DNA from: Phocaeicola plebeius
Lineage (GTDB): Bacteria > Bacteroidota > Bacteroidia > Bacteroidales > Bacteroidaceae
Length of the DNA stretch: 46,065 nt
Direction of reading: 5' to 3'
NCBI GenBank assembly: GCA_004558305.1
Contig: SFDG01000010.1
Location: 1-46,065 of the forward strand
Below are positions 25,050-34,497 of the stretch, one piece after another. The translations under genes were made by a program, and so were the position numbers. Each line of letters opens with the position of its first letter. The stretch's first letter is position 1. The notes beneath the pieces were generated by a model. That model was not told where the DNA came from, made no database searches, and saw nothing but the letters and a program-made list of their open reading frames with translations.

Positions 25050-25781
25050 ATGGGAAGAGCGTTTGAATATAGAAAAGCTACAAAACTGAAGAGATGGGGA
25101 CACATGGCTAAGACCTTCACCCGTCTGGGTAAACAAATTGCAATCGCCGTCAAGGCGGGTGGTCCTGAACCCGAAAACAATCCTACCCTGCGTTCGGTCA
25201 TTGCTACCTGTAAGCGTGAAAACATGCCGAAGGACAATATCGACCGCGCCATCAAGAATGCGATGGGGAAGGACCAGAGCGACTACAAGGGAATGACGTA
25301 CGAAGGTTACGGCCCTCACGGTGTGGCCATCTTCGTGGATACGTTGACTGACAACACAACTCGTACCGTAGCTGATGTACGTTCCGTATTCAACAAGTTC
25401 GGAGGTAATCTCGGCACGACCGGTTCGCTGGCTTTCCTGTTCGACCACAAGTGCGTCTTCACCTTCAAGAAGAAGGAAGGGACCGACATGGAAGAACTGA
25501 TTCTCGACCTCATTGACTACAATGTGGAAGACGAGTTTGATGAAGATCCGGAAGAAGGCACTATCACGATTTATGGTGACCCGAAAAGCTATGCTGCCAT
25601 CCAGAAGCACCTCGAGGAATGCGGTTTTGAAGATGTCGGCGGTGATTTCACCTACATCCCCAATGATTTGAAGGATGTGACTCCCGAACAGCGCGAAAGC
25701 ATTGACAAGATGGTGGAACGCCTCGAAGAATTTGATGATGTACAGACTGTGTACACCAACATGAAGCCTGAGGAAGCGTAA
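25050..25781 (+). CDS. yebC: YebC/PmpR family protein
   Basis: 243 aa; the N-terminal part (GRAFEYRKATKLKRWGHMAKTF) and the motifs ENPTLR-like, NMPKDNIDRAI and YEGYGPHGVAIFVD define the family. Long regarded as a transcription factor; more recent work ties family members to relief of ribosome stalling at proline stretches. It has no DNA-binding motif obvious by eye. It lies after pheT in the same direction and ends before the terminator at 25817-25880. Confidence 0.93.
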   Translation: MGRAFEYRKATKLKRWGHMAKTFTRLGKQIAIAVKAGGPEPENNPTLRSVIATCKRENMPKDNIDRAIKNAMGKDQSDYKGMTYEGYGPHGVAIFVDTLTDNTTRTVADVRSVFNKFGGNLGTTGSLAFLFDHKCVFTFKKKEGTDMEELILDLIDYNVEDEFDEDPEEGTITIYGDPKSYAAIQKHLEECGFEDVGGDFTYIPNDLKDVTPEQRESIDKMVERLEEFDDVQTVYTNMKPEEA

Positions 25782-25816
25782 GGCACTGGTAATGCCATAG
25801 GCTTATACTTATGCAT

Positions 25817-25880
25817 ACATTGTCCTTCTGAGTCCCGCCACACCCGGTGTGAGGGCGACCCGGAAGGACAATGTGTTTTT
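25817..25880 (+). terminator. Terminator between yebC and the convergent SMC operon
   Basis: Arms ACATTGTCCTTC (25817-25828) and GAAGGACAATGT (25863-25874) are perfect inverted copies; inside, CACACC and GGTGTG form a second small stem. It is followed by GTTTTTA. Polarity suits yebC; the minus strand lacks a T-tract. Confidence 0.7.
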
Positions 25881-25888
25881 ATGGGGGA

Positions 25889-28800
25889 TTATGGCTGCTG
25901 TTCAAGCTCCGACACTAACCGGGCGATGCGGGTTTTGCTGTGTGCCCCCTTGGTAAGCAGGTACACATGCTTGTAGGCATCACGGTTCAGTTCTGTGGGA
26001 GACCCGTTGATTAGAATGATGTTGCGGTCGTTGGCAAACTTCAGGATACCGTTGACATTGTTCGGGTGCAGCTTGCCGATTTCATCCATCATGCAGTGCA
26101 GCTGGAAGTCCTTGAACTTGCGCGATGCTCCTTCCTTGAACACACTGATGAGCATGATGTTGATCATGGCTTTCACCAGGATATCCGTTCCTTCCGAACC
26201 CACGTTCGAGAGTTTCTCTACGAAGCCAGTGTCATTGTCATTCTCGATGATGCGGAAGCGCAGTTCAAACGAGTCGTACAATCGGATGCTGTCGTAGCGG
26301 TAGGCATGGATTTCACGGATGAAGTCACGCAGCAGGGCAATGGCCTCCTGTTTCACTAATTGTTCGTTTTCGGTGGAGAAAAGCGTCGTGCCCGGAGTGA
26401 GGTCGTAGGCATGTTCGTTGTAGTATTTGCGGATAGCACGCAGGCTGTTCACCACTCGGTTGCTGCTCTCCTCTACTTTCATTTCAATGCGTTGAATCAC
26501 CCCTACGAAGTTGCAGGTTTCGAAGCCACGGTTGACCTGACGGATCAGTTCGTTGATGTCTGTTTCCGATGCCGTGAGCAAGGATGTATCCATGCTGATA
26601 CGCTTGAATATATCCGAATGCTCATCGTTGATGCGGCGGATGTATTCGTTGATGCGGTTTTCTTCGACAAAATCATGCAGTTCATCCGCAAAGCGTACAT
26701 ACTCCCAATCCTCGTTGAATTTGGTGGTAAACTTGAAGGTATTGTCTTCTCCGAAATGTCCGGTAAAGAGGTTCACTTCCTTGCGCAGCCGGCTCTGCAG
26801 TTGCAGATAATGGTTTTCCGTTCGCCCCAGGTCTTCTATCAGCTCGATACACGAACGTTGTGTCACCATTTCCGTCGGACGGTTTTCCGGACGGAACAAG
26901 TCCTGGTGGGGACGGTACCAGTCGTAGGCTGCAATCTTGCCGTAGGCATCCAGGTTCTGCTGTAGCTGGCGGACCTGTTCGTCCGCCTCGGCCAGTGCTT
27001 TGGCATGAATGTCGGTCTGTTCCTGCAGGACCGCCATGTCCTTGCGTAGTGTTTCTTTCTCCTGGGCCAGCTGCCGTTTTTGTTCATTCAAGGCCTGCCT
27101 CCATTCGGGGATGTGGTCGATGAGGTCGCGCTTGTCCTTCTGGTATTCAATGAGGAGGGTAGCATGGTCCTTGATGAACTGCAGTTCGCGGTCGATGTCC
27201 CGAAGTTGGTCGGCGATGTCCTGCAGACGGCCGGTATCGGCCCCCTGTGTATGCAGTTCTTTCTGCATCGCCGCTTCGTATTCGCTTTTTACCGATGCAA
27301 TGCGGCGTTTTTCTTCGCGTTCTTCGCTACGGACGGTCTCTGTCTGTGCCTGCTGCTCCTCGCTCATCTTCCGCTGGAGCTCCGTCCATTCGTGCTTCAG
27401 GGTGGACAGCCGCTCCGCCTTCTCCTCGTTCAGATGCGCCAGTTGGGCATCGGTCTGTTGCAGCGCTTCCTGTAACTGTGCCTTTTCCGCATCCAGTTCG
27501 CCCAGTCGTCGGCTTCGTTCCGCTTCGGCCTTCTTCTTCCAGTCTTCCAGGTCGAGCATGTCTTTCTGGTACTGTGCCTCCAGTTTCTCCAGTTCGTATT
27601 GCAACAGATTGATGATGTCCTTCTGCTCCTTGATGCGGGGTTGGAACTTGGTACGCAGGCGGTTCTGTAAAGCGTCTTTCTCTGTCTGCTGGCGCAGGAT
27701 TTCCGTGCTGACCGTTCCCAGCCGTGCGGCACTTTCTTCCTTCTCCCGTTGGTAGTCGTTGATGGACTTGATGGGACGATGGACGCTGTCCAGGCACAGG
27801 TCGATGCCGTAGAACGAGTTTCCCTTGTCCTCTGCCAGTTTCGGGTGAAGGTCTGTCTGCCAGAGGATGCTTTCGTCGCACAGGCGGCCGATGGTGTCTT
27901 CCCAGCCCTTCTTGTGCTGTTTCAGCCACCCCTGTAAGGTGCGTTTGCTGTTTTGCAGGAAAATCTCCAGTTCTTCCACACGCGGCCGCAACTGCTCCAG
28001 TTCCTGTGCCAGTCGGGCCAGGTTCTCGTCCGCTTCTTTCGTACCTTGTTGCAGCTCCTCTTCCCATTTCAGTTGCAGCTCCTTGATGGCCAGTTCTGCC
28101 TGTGCGATGCAGTGACGCTTGCTTTGGTGTACCCCTGTGTAACACTGGATGCGATGCTTCACTTCTTCCTGCTCTGTCTCGAAATACATTTCCTTGCGAC
28201 AGAGCTGCATCCGGTAGTCGATGGCGGTGATGGCCGCCTGCTGCTCGCTGCGTTGGGGATGCAGCAGCTGCGACCGCTGCTCGAACTCCTGGTAGAGGGA
28301 CTCCGTGGCTGCCTCGTACTGGTGGCGGGCCTTTTCCACCTGTTCGTTATAGGCGGTATGCAGTTCTTCCAGCCGTTTTACCTTTGTCGCGTGCAGCTTT
28401 ACGGCCTGTTCGTCGAGCGTTTGGATCAGCGACTTGTACTTGGCCGAGATTTCTGTGAATTGTGTGGTCAGAATGCGTTGTTCGTCAATCAGTCCCTGCC
28501 GGCGGTTCTTCCATTCCTCTTTACGGGCTGAACGTTCGATGAGTTGGTCCAGTTGCTGCCGGGCATATTCGTTTTCCTTCTGGAGGGCTTTTTGTAATTC
28601 GTTGTTGAGTACGGCCATTTCTTCCTGCATGCGGTCAGTGCGTTGCCGCGACTGCTCCTGTAATTCTTGTCGCCGGGTCAGCAGGGTGGTACGGGCCGTT
28701 TCCGTTTCTTTCTTCCGGGCCTTCCATAGTGGCTGCAGGGCTTCTGCCTTTCCGTAGGCTGCAGCCAGTTCGCGGCATCCTTGCACCAGTGCGGCCTGTT

Positions 28801-29554
28801 GGCGGCTCACCTGTGCGGAGAGGGAGGTGATTTCTTTTGCCTGTTTCTGGGTCTCGCGTTTCTGGAATTCCTCGATGTCGTGCAGGCGGGTCTCGAAGTT
28901 TTTCAGGTGCTCTTTGTAGCTGTTCAGATCGATGCCCGTTTCGTCCTCGTTGAGGGACGAGATGATGGTCTTCTTGATGAACTCGGCATCGAGTTTGGAA
29001 TTGAGCAGTACGTTCTGGATGGTACGTGGAATGTTTTGGTACTGTTTGCTCTCCATCAGCGAGAACCGCTGCAGCTCGGGGGCTACTCCATTACCGTAGA
29101 GAATGTTCCTGTACTCGTCGAACGTACTGATGATGCGCGAGTAGTCAATGCCTTGTTCGTCCAGTATGGCGCGTATCCGGTCTGCACCCGTGTAGGCGGT
29201 ACGGGTATTTGCGTCCACAAAGAAATCCTTGCAGTAGGGAGCGTCGATGAAACGGTAGCTGACGCGGTTCATCTGCTTGAAGCTGAGGATGCAGAAGGCT
29301 CCCCGTTCGGTGGTTACTTCGTAGACGATGTACGAGTTGGCATAAGGGAAATAATACTCCGTATAGCTCTGCTTCTCCACGGGAATACCCAATTTCTGGG
29401 TATCTGCATTGTAGAAAAACAGAATCGCACGGAGTACGGTACTCTTGCCCACGCCCTGCGTGCCGATGAAGTGTACATTGCCGTCCAGGTAAATGTCATC
29501 GGCATAGGGGATGTTGGCACTGTTGATGAAGACAATTCTATTCAGTTTTCTCAT
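25889..29554 (-). CDS. SMC-like ATPase of a MukBEF/Mks/Wadjet-type complex (MksB/JetC-like)
   Basis: 1221 aa. Split ABC ATPase head: Walker A GTQGVGKS at 31-38; signature GSEG at about 1119-1122; Walker B CMMDE with D1157 and E1158. Between them lie two long Gln/Glu/Arg-rich coiled coils, with a globular candidate hinge around residues 560-640 (HPKLAEDKGNSFYGIDLCLD). This is the architecture of MukB, MksB and JetC, which fold or extrude DNA. The ATG at 29554 overlaps the end of the next upstream gene by 17 bp. It is the last gene of three. No JetD/MksG toprim nuclease lies downstream; yebC is convergent there. Assignment to subfamily is by architecture and gene order only. Confidence 0.85.
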   Translation of the reverse strand: MRKLNRIVFINSANIPYADDIYLDGNVHFIGTQGVGKSTVLRAILFFYNADTQKLGIPVEKQSYTEYYFPYANSYIVYEVTTERGAFCILSFKQMNRVSYRFIDAPYCKDFFVDANTRTAYTGADRIRAILDEQGIDYSRIISTFDEYRNILYGNGVAPELQRFSLMESKQYQNIPRTIQNVLLNSKLDAEFIKKTIISSLNEDETGIDLNSYKEHLKNFETRLHDIEEFQKRETQKQAKEITSLSAQVSRQQAALVQGCRELAAAYGKAEALQPLWKARKKETETARTTLLTRRQELQEQSRQRTDRMQEEMAVLNNELQKALQKENEYARQQLDQLIERSARKEEWKNRRQGLIDEQRILTTQFTEISAKYKSLIQTLDEQAVKLHATKVKRLEELHTAYNEQVEKARHQYEAATESLYQEFEQRSQLLHPQRSEQQAAITAIDYRMQLCRKEMYFETEQEEVKHRIQCYTGVHQSKRHCIAQAELAIKELQLKWEEELQQGTKEADENLARLAQELEQLRPRVEELEIFLQNSKRTLQGWLKQHKKGWEDTIGRLCDESILWQTDLHPKLAEDKGNSFYGIDLCLDSVHRPIKSINDYQREKEESAARLGTVSTEILRQQTEKDALQNRLRTKFQPRIKEQKDIINLLQYELEKLEAQYQKDMLDLEDWKKKAEAERSRRLGELDAEKAQLQEALQQTDAQLAHLNEEKAERLSTLKHEWTELQRKMSEEQQAQTETVRSEEREEKRRIASVKSEYEAAMQKELHTQGADTGRLQDIADQLRDIDRELQFIKDHATLLIEYQKDKRDLIDHIPEWRQALNEQKRQLAQEKETLRKDMAVLQEQTDIHAKALAEADEQVRQLQQNLDAYGKIAAYDWYRPHQDLFRPENRPTEMVTQRSCIELIEDLGRTENHYLQLQSRLRKEVNLFTGHFGEDNTFKFTTKFNEDWEYVRFADELHDFVEENRINEYIRRINDEHSDIFKRISMDTSLLTASETDINELIRQVNRGFETCNFVGVIQRIEMKVEESSNRVVNSLRAIRKYYNEHAYDLTPGTTLFSTENEQLVKQEAIALLRDFIREIHAYRYDSIRLYDSFELRFRIIENDNDTGFVEKLSNVGSEGTDILVKAMINIMLISVFKEGASRKFKDFQLHCMMDEIGKLHPNNVNGILKFANDRNIILINGSPTELNRDAYKHVYLLTKGAHSKTRIARLVSELEQQP

Positions 29555-30125
29555 GAGGTTCCTCCGTTTCTTCGTAAAGGTTAATGCTTTCGATGAGTCG
29601 TTCCAGGTAGTGCCAGGCACTCATCACTTTGTAGGTGTTCGTACGTTCGTTCTCCAGTTCGAGGAAGGAGTCCTTCACTAACTGGCGGATGACGTTGTCC
29701 AGTACTTCCTTGCGGATATCTTTGTCAGAGAAATGCTTGCGTAGCCCGTCGAGCTTGTTCTGGAGCAGGACATTGATATTGGCTTCCACCAGAATCTGTT
29801 CGGGCTGGAAGCGGTAGCCCGGTCCGAAGGTCTCGTCGTATGTCTTGAACAGGTCGAGTACATCAATCCAATAGTAGGCCCTGAGGATTTTCTGTTCGAG
29901 CGTGGCACGGGGTTCCTGGCGTGAAAAATAGTAATATTCATTCCCTTTTTCGAGGGTATAGCCAATCTGGCTGAAATACAGTTCAAGGGCTTCCTGGTGG
30001 TCTTCGATGGTGTCATAGAGCTGTCGCACGTCTTCGCTGGTGCTGTTGGAACTGATGAACAGTCCTTTTTGCAGGTAGTCAAAGAGGACACCGGTGGTAT
30101 CGGGGATTTCTATTGTCAAATTCAT
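29538..30125 (-). CDS. KITE-like winged-helix subunit (MksE/JetB-like)
   Basis: 195 aa, no signal peptide. Predicted to be two winged-helix domains: residues 1-90 with the sheet-rich QIGYTLEKGNEYYYFSR, and 90-195 with VIRQLVKDSFLELENE. This fits MukE/MksE/JetB, which bridge the kleisin and the SMC head. It overlaps the SMC gene by 17 bp and lies 17 bp after the kleisin gene. Alone it would be unrecognisable; the call rests on context. Confidence 0.75.
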   Translation of the reverse strand: MNLTIEIPDTTGVLFDYLQKGLFISSNSTSEDVRQLYDTIEDHQEALELYFSQIGYTLEKGNEYYYFSRQEPRATLEQKILRAYYWIDVLDLFKTYDETFGPGYRFQPEQILVEANINVLLQNKLDGLRKHFSDKDIRKEVLDNVIRQLVKDSFLELENERTNTYKVMSAWHYLERLIESINLYEETEEPHEKTE

Positions 30126-30142
30126 AATGGTTCAGTTTAAGT

Positions 30143-31375
30143 TCATTCTTCGGGCAGGACGACGGCGTATTCGAATTGCTTGTAGCGCAGGAAGCGGTCG
30201 GTCACCTGCAGTTGGGATTCGAACAGGGAAACGAGTTGGCAGAACAGGGTGGTGCGTTCTGATTCGGAGGTTTCGCGGGGAAGAGGACAGTGCATCAGGT
30301 AACTGAACAGGTCTTCTATCGGAGCGTCGGGCTGGTTCCACCGCGTCTGCGCTTGTTGTTGCAGGTAATTGCCCAGCGTTTCTTCGAGGTCGATGCTTTC
30401 GTGCACCATGGCGGAATGCTTCAGGTCCTCCTCGCTGAAGGCTCCGGCTTCGTTGTTGCGCACCGTCTCCCGGAACTGCAGGTTGCGCAGTACCTTCAGA
30501 ATGACCGGCCGAGCCTCGTCCGACTGCAGGAAGTTCACGGAGAGCTTAAATGAAGCAGGTGCGGTACCTTCCATCAGCAGGGCGTGCTCCCGTTCTACCA
30601 CTTCGGCCAGGTTGCTGCGGGTGCGCAGCTCGAACTGGTCCTGCAGGTATTTCACTTTTCGGATTTTCTCCACCAGGATGACCTGGTGCTTGATTTGGTT
30701 CAGGTAGTTGATGATGTCCTGTTGGGCACGGATAAGACTGTGGGCAGACAGTTGCAGCTCCTGGCGCAACTCCAGCAGGATGCGCGTCAGTTCTTCGTCG
30801 GCGGCCTGCCGGAAGAATTCGCGCTCCTCGTGGAGAATGAAATGTTCGGTCTCGTCGATGAGCCGCTGTATGTTGAGGCGTTTCTTGTCGAGGTTCTCCA
30901 GTTTTGCAATCTTGATGCGGTAGGTAGGCTCGTGCTTGAAGGCTCCTTCGATGTTGCTCTGCAGGTGGATGATGTTTCGCAGGATGGTGCGGGCCATTTT
31001 CTGGAAGGTGATTTTGATATTGCGCACGTAGCTTTGCTTGCGGGCGGCAATCTGTTCCTTCAGGTAGTAGTCCATCAGTTCATGCAGGTAGCCGATGTTT
31101 TCTTCAATGGTCGCTGTACTGATTTCTTCGTTGGCTTCGAGTAGTAGCTCGAAGAAGTCGAGGAACCGTGCGTCCATCTCCACCCGGTTGCCGCTCTGGC
31201 GGACTACTTCTTTCTCAATGAGCAGACGTAACCGGTTTTCGTCGTCTTTCAGCAGTGCCAGTGCATCGGAATAGCGGACTCCATCTGCCTTCCGCTGTTC
31301 GAACAGTTCGGCCAGCAGACTGCGGGATGCGTTTACCGTATTGATGATTTCGTGAATGGATCGGAAAATGTACAT
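30143..31375 (-). CDS. Kleisin-like subunit (MksF/JetA-like)
   Basis: 410 aa, predicted mostly helical. An N-terminal winged-helix-like region (residues 1-75, FEQRKADGVRYSDALALL), a long helical middle (about 95-270, with IRNIIHLQSNIEGAF-like helices) and a C-terminal domain ending FLRYKQFEYAVVLPEE. The size is below MukF (440 aa) but matches the JetA/MksF range. First gene of the three-gene set; a weak TAACTTCG -7-like element stands at 31401-31408. It is 91 bp downstream of the trmH-like gene, so partial read-through is possible. Confidence 0.75.
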   Translation of the reverse strand: MYIFRSIHEIINTVNASRSLLAELFEQRKADGVRYSDALALLKDDENRLRLLIEKEVVRQSGNRVEMDARFLDFFELLLEANEEISTATIEENIGYLHELMDYYLKEQIAARKQSYVRNIKITFQKMARTILRNIIHLQSNIEGAFKHEPTYRIKIAKLENLDKKRLNIQRLIDETEHFILHEEREFFRQAADEELTRILLELRQELQLSAHSLIRAQQDIINYLNQIKHQVILVEKIRKVKYLQDQFELRTRSNLAEVVEREHALLMEGTAPASFKLSVNFLQSDEARPVILKVLRNLQFRETVRNNEAGAFSEEDLKHSAMVHESIDLEETLGNYLQQQAQTRWNQPDAPIEDLFSYLMHCPLPRETSESERTTLFCQLVSLFESQLQVTDRFLRYKQFEYAVVLPEE

Positions 31376-31466
31376 AATACTCGTTTGGGTAAAATCGGCG
31401 CGAAGTTACGATTTTTATTCCTGAAATCCTATACCCGAACGAAGAAAGAAAGCATTGGGGGCCCGA

Positions 31467-32273
31467 TTACCGCTGGACCCTCAGCTCCCAGAATGCTACG
31501 GCCGCTGCCGCTGCCACGTTCAGGGAGTCTACCTCGTGGAACATGGGGATGCGTACCACATAGTCGGCTGCGGCAATGGTGGACGGTGAAAGTCCGTCCC
31601 CTTCGGTCCCCATCACGATGGCCAGCCGTTCGGCCGCTTTCAGCACCGGATGGTCCAGGGGGACGGAATCGTCTGTCAGGGCCATGGCAGCCGTGCGGAA
31701 CCCATAGGCATGAAGTGTGGGAAGCGGTTCGTCCAGCCAGGTCCAAGGCACTAGGAACACACTGCCCATCGACACCCGTACGGCCCGCCGGTTGAGCGGG
31801 TCGCACGAGGTGCGGGTAAGCAGTACGCCGTCGATGCCCAAGGCGGCAGCAGAACGGAAGATGGCTCCGATATTCGTGGTGTCTACTACACTGTCAATGA
31901 CCACGATGCGCCGGGCCCTACGGCAGATGTCCGCTACGGTAGGCCACTGGGCAGGCCGGCGCATGGCGCAGAGCACACCTCGTGTCAGCGTGTACCCTGT
32001 CAGGGAAGCCAGCAGTTCGCGCGGTCCTGTGTACACAGGCAAGTCCTGGCATCGGGCCACGATGTCGGCGGCATCCCCGGCAATGTGCCGCTCCTCGCAG
32101 AGCAGGGCTACCGGCTCATAGCCTGCCTGCAGGGCCACACGGATGACTTTGGGACTTTCGGCAATGAAAATGCCGCGTCCCGGTTCTACAGACTGGCGCA
32201 GCTGCGCCTCGGTCAGGGTACTGAACAACTCGATTCCCGGCTGTCGGAGGGAGGTGATTTCTACGATGGGCAT
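31467..32273 (-). CDS. TrmH/SpoU-family RNA 2'-O-methyltransferase
   Basis: 268 aa. N-terminal substrate-binding domain (GIFIAESPKVIRVALQAG), then a SPOUT knot domain with motif 1 (TTNIGAIFRSAAALG), motif 2 IVMGTEGDGL and motif 3 IPMFHEVDSLNVAAAAAVAF. The target, tRNA or rRNA, cannot be told. It lies 32 bp after the S46 peptidase gene on the same strand, so the two are likely co-transcribed. Confidence 0.88.
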   Translation of the reverse strand: MPIVEITSLRQPGIELFSTLTEAQLRQSVEPGRGIFIAESPKVIRVALQAGYEPVALLCEERHIAGDAADIVARCQDLPVYTGPRELLASLTGYTLTRGVLCAMRRPAQWPTVADICRRARRIVVIDSVVDTTNIGAIFRSAAALGIDGVLLTRTSCDPLNRRAVRVSMGSVFLVPWTWLDEPLPTLHAYGFRTAAMALTDDSVPLDHPVLKAAERLAIVMGTEGDGLSPSTIAAADYVVRIPMFHEVDSLNVAAAAAVAFWELRVQR

Positions 32274-32305
32274 GGTCGTTGTGCGTTACGTATGTGGAGC
32301 GTGAA

Positions 32306-34465
32306 TCAGCGGAGAGTCATTTCGTCAATCAGGTTCTGGCAGCCGCCCAGCTTGTCCACGATGAAAAGAATGTAGCGGATGTCTACGGCAATGCAGCGCT
32401 GCAGGTCATTGTCGAAGTTGATGTCGCCGCTCAGCGATTCCCAGTTACCGTCGAAAGCAGCACCAATCAGTTCGCCGTTGCCGTTCATGACCGGCGAACC
32501 CGAGTTGCCGCCGGTGATGTCGTTGGTCGTCAGGAAGCAGGTGGGCATCTCTCCGTTAGGCAAGGCATAACGGCCGAAATCCTTCGAGGCATACAGCTCC
32601 TTCAGGCGGGCGGGCACCACGAATTCCGGGTTGTTGGGATCTTCCTTCTCCATCACGCCTTTCAGCGTCGTGTAGTACTTGTAGTGGACACCGTCCTTCG
32701 GGTCATACGACTTCACGTTGCCATAGGTCAGACGGATAGTAAAGTTGGCGTCGGGTGCCTTCGGTTCAGGGGCATACATTTCGCAGAGGCCGCGCACGTA
32801 GGTCTTGTGGAGCAGGCGGATGGCATCGTTCTCGCTCTTCATCTGCCCGATGAAGTGGCTTCTCATGTCTGCCTTGGCCGTAGAGTAGGCCACTGCCAGG
32901 TCTGCGTCGATGGCCTCGGCGGTAGGATGAGCCAGGAAGGCATCGAAGTTCTGCTGCGAAGCGAAGATGGAGGTGTCATACAAGGCATCCACATAGGCGG
33001 TATAGTCGCCGCCGAAGCGGGTGCGGATGGTTTCGTAGAAAGCGGGAAGTGCGTCGGCACTGACCGACTGGGCGTAGAGCGGCAGCAGCACCTTGGCTAC
33101 CTTGCGGTCCACTTCGTGGTCGTAGTCTTTGTTGTGTACCCGGGCGAAGTTCCGCTTCAGCCGTTCGATGGCGGTCTGGATGTCCTTCTGCTTGTTCTTC
33201 TGCAGGGCGTTCTTCAACTGGGTGAAGCCTTCCTGGTCGGCACCGAACTCGATACCGTTGAACACTTCGTTGAAGTAGGTGCCTTCTGTGTACACCGGCA
33301 GCACTTTAGCCACATAAGCGTCAATCCGGCTCACCACTTCGGCGTAGTCGGAATTGTTCTGCTGGCGGGCGAACTCGGCAAAGCGGGCTTCCTGCTCCTT
33401 CTTGGTTTCCAGCACATGGTTGTCTACGATAGCCTTGTTCATGCCGATGGAGTTCTTCCAGTAGTTGCTCGAACCGGCATACTTGCTGGCATACATGATG
33501 CGGATGCGGTCGCTGGCGGCCATCTCGGTCTTCAGTACGGCCTGGCGGGCTTCACGGACTGCGATGCGGGGAACGTTCGTGCCCTTCATGCGCAGCTCCA
33601 CTTCGCTGGCTGTCAGGTAGCGGCTGGTGCTGCCGGGGAAGCCCATAATCATGGCATAGTCGCCTTCCTTCAGTCCCTGCAGACTGATGGCAAGGTGCTT
33701 TTTCACCTTCAGCGGCACGTTGTCGGCACTGTAGTCGGCCGGGTTGCCCTGTGCATCGGCGTAGATGCGGAACATTGAGAAGTCGCAGGTGTGGCGGGGC
33801 CACATCCAGTTGTCGGTTTCTCCGCCGAACTTGCCGATGGACGAGGGGGGAGCTGCCACCATGCGCACGTCATTGTAGGTCTTGATGTAGAACAGGTAGA
33901 ACTTGTTGCCTTCGTAGAAAGGAAGCGCCATCGTGCTGATGCCCGGCTGTCCTTTCAGGTCACTTTTCTTCAGGGCGTTTTCCGCCAGCTTGTCGAGGTA
34001 GGTGCGGCCGAACGACTCGGCTTCGCTGACCTTCTTGGCCCGAATGTCGGCATTCACCTGTTCAGTGATGTCTTCGATGCGCTCCACAAAGCGGAACTTC
34101 AGTCCCGGAGTCGGCAGTTCCTCGGCCCGGCTCTTGGCCCAGAAGCCGTCGGTCAGGTAGTCGTGTTCCACCGAACTGTGCTGCTGGATGGCTCCGTAGC
34201 CGCAGTGGTGGTTGGTCAGAATCAGTCCGTCCGGCGAGATGATTTCACCGGTACATCCGCCTCCGAAGATACCCACGGCATCTTTCAGCGAGACGGCATT
34301 GGGGTTGTAGATGTCGAGTACCTCCATCTGCAGGCCTTGTGCCTTCATGCGGTCGGTCAGGTTCTTTTCCTGCATCATTTGCAGGAGCCACATGCCTTCA
34401 TCGGCATGGACGGGAGTAATAAGGGCACCGAGTACGGCAAGTGCCCAGACTTTCAGTTTTTTCAT
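32306..34465 (-). CDS. S46 family dipeptidyl peptidase, predicted DPP7-like
   Basis: 719 aa periplasmic serine exopeptidase that releases dipeptides. Signal peptide MKKLKVWALAVLGALITPVHA (ends VHA). Catalytic His is in LTNHHCGY (H86 or H87), and the nucleophile is S655 in GGNSGSP. In S46 enzymes residue 673 sets specificity: DPP11 has Arg, DPP7 has Gly. Here the motif FDGNWE gives Gly673, predicting hydrophobic P1 preference. The ATG at 34465 is right before the signal peptide; the frame extends 43 codons upstream without support. A -7 element (CAAAGATA on plus) stands at 34498-34505. Confidence 0.93.
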   Translation of the reverse strand: MKKLKVWALAVLGALITPVHADEGMWLLQMMQEKNLTDRMKAQGLQMEVLDIYNPNAVSLKDAVGIFGGGCTGEIISPDGLILTNHHCGYGAIQQHSSVEHDYLTDGFWAKSRAEELPTPGLKFRFVERIEDITEQVNADIRAKKVSEAESFGRTYLDKLAENALKKSDLKGQPGISTMALPFYEGNKFYLFYIKTYNDVRMVAAPPSSIGKFGGETDNWMWPRHTCDFSMFRIYADAQGNPADYSADNVPLKVKKHLAISLQGLKEGDYAMIMGFPGSTSRYLTASEVELRMKGTNVPRIAVREARQAVLKTEMAASDRIRIMYASKYAGSSNYWKNSIGMNKAIVDNHVLETKKEQEARFAEFARQQNNSDYAEVVSRIDAYVAKVLPVYTEGTYFNEVFNGIEFGADQEGFTQLKNALQKNKQKDIQTAIERLKRNFARVHNKDYDHEVDRKVAKVLLPLYAQSVSADALPAFYETIRTRFGGDYTAYVDALYDTSIFASQQNFDAFLAHPTAEAIDADLAVAYSTAKADMRSHFIGQMKSENDAIRLLHKTYVRGLCEMYAPEPKAPDANFTIRLTYGNVKSYDPKDGVHYKYYTTLKGVMEKEDPNNPEFVVPARLKELYASKDFGRYALPNGEMPTCFLTTNDITGGNSGSPVMNGNGELIGAAFDGNWESLSGDINFDNDLQRCIAVDIRYILFIVDKLGGCQNLIDEMTLR

Positions 34466-34497
34466 ATTCTTGTTCCTCTTGTTAATGGTTAGTTGGA

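Noticed and set aside
27009..27755. Ser/Arg-rich frame antisense to the SMC-like gene
   Set aside because: Low-complexity shadow of the coiled-coil codons.
25889..31375. Complete four-gene Wadjet defence system
   Set aside because: No toprim/JetD gene is next to the three genes, and no other defence genes or mobility genes flank it.
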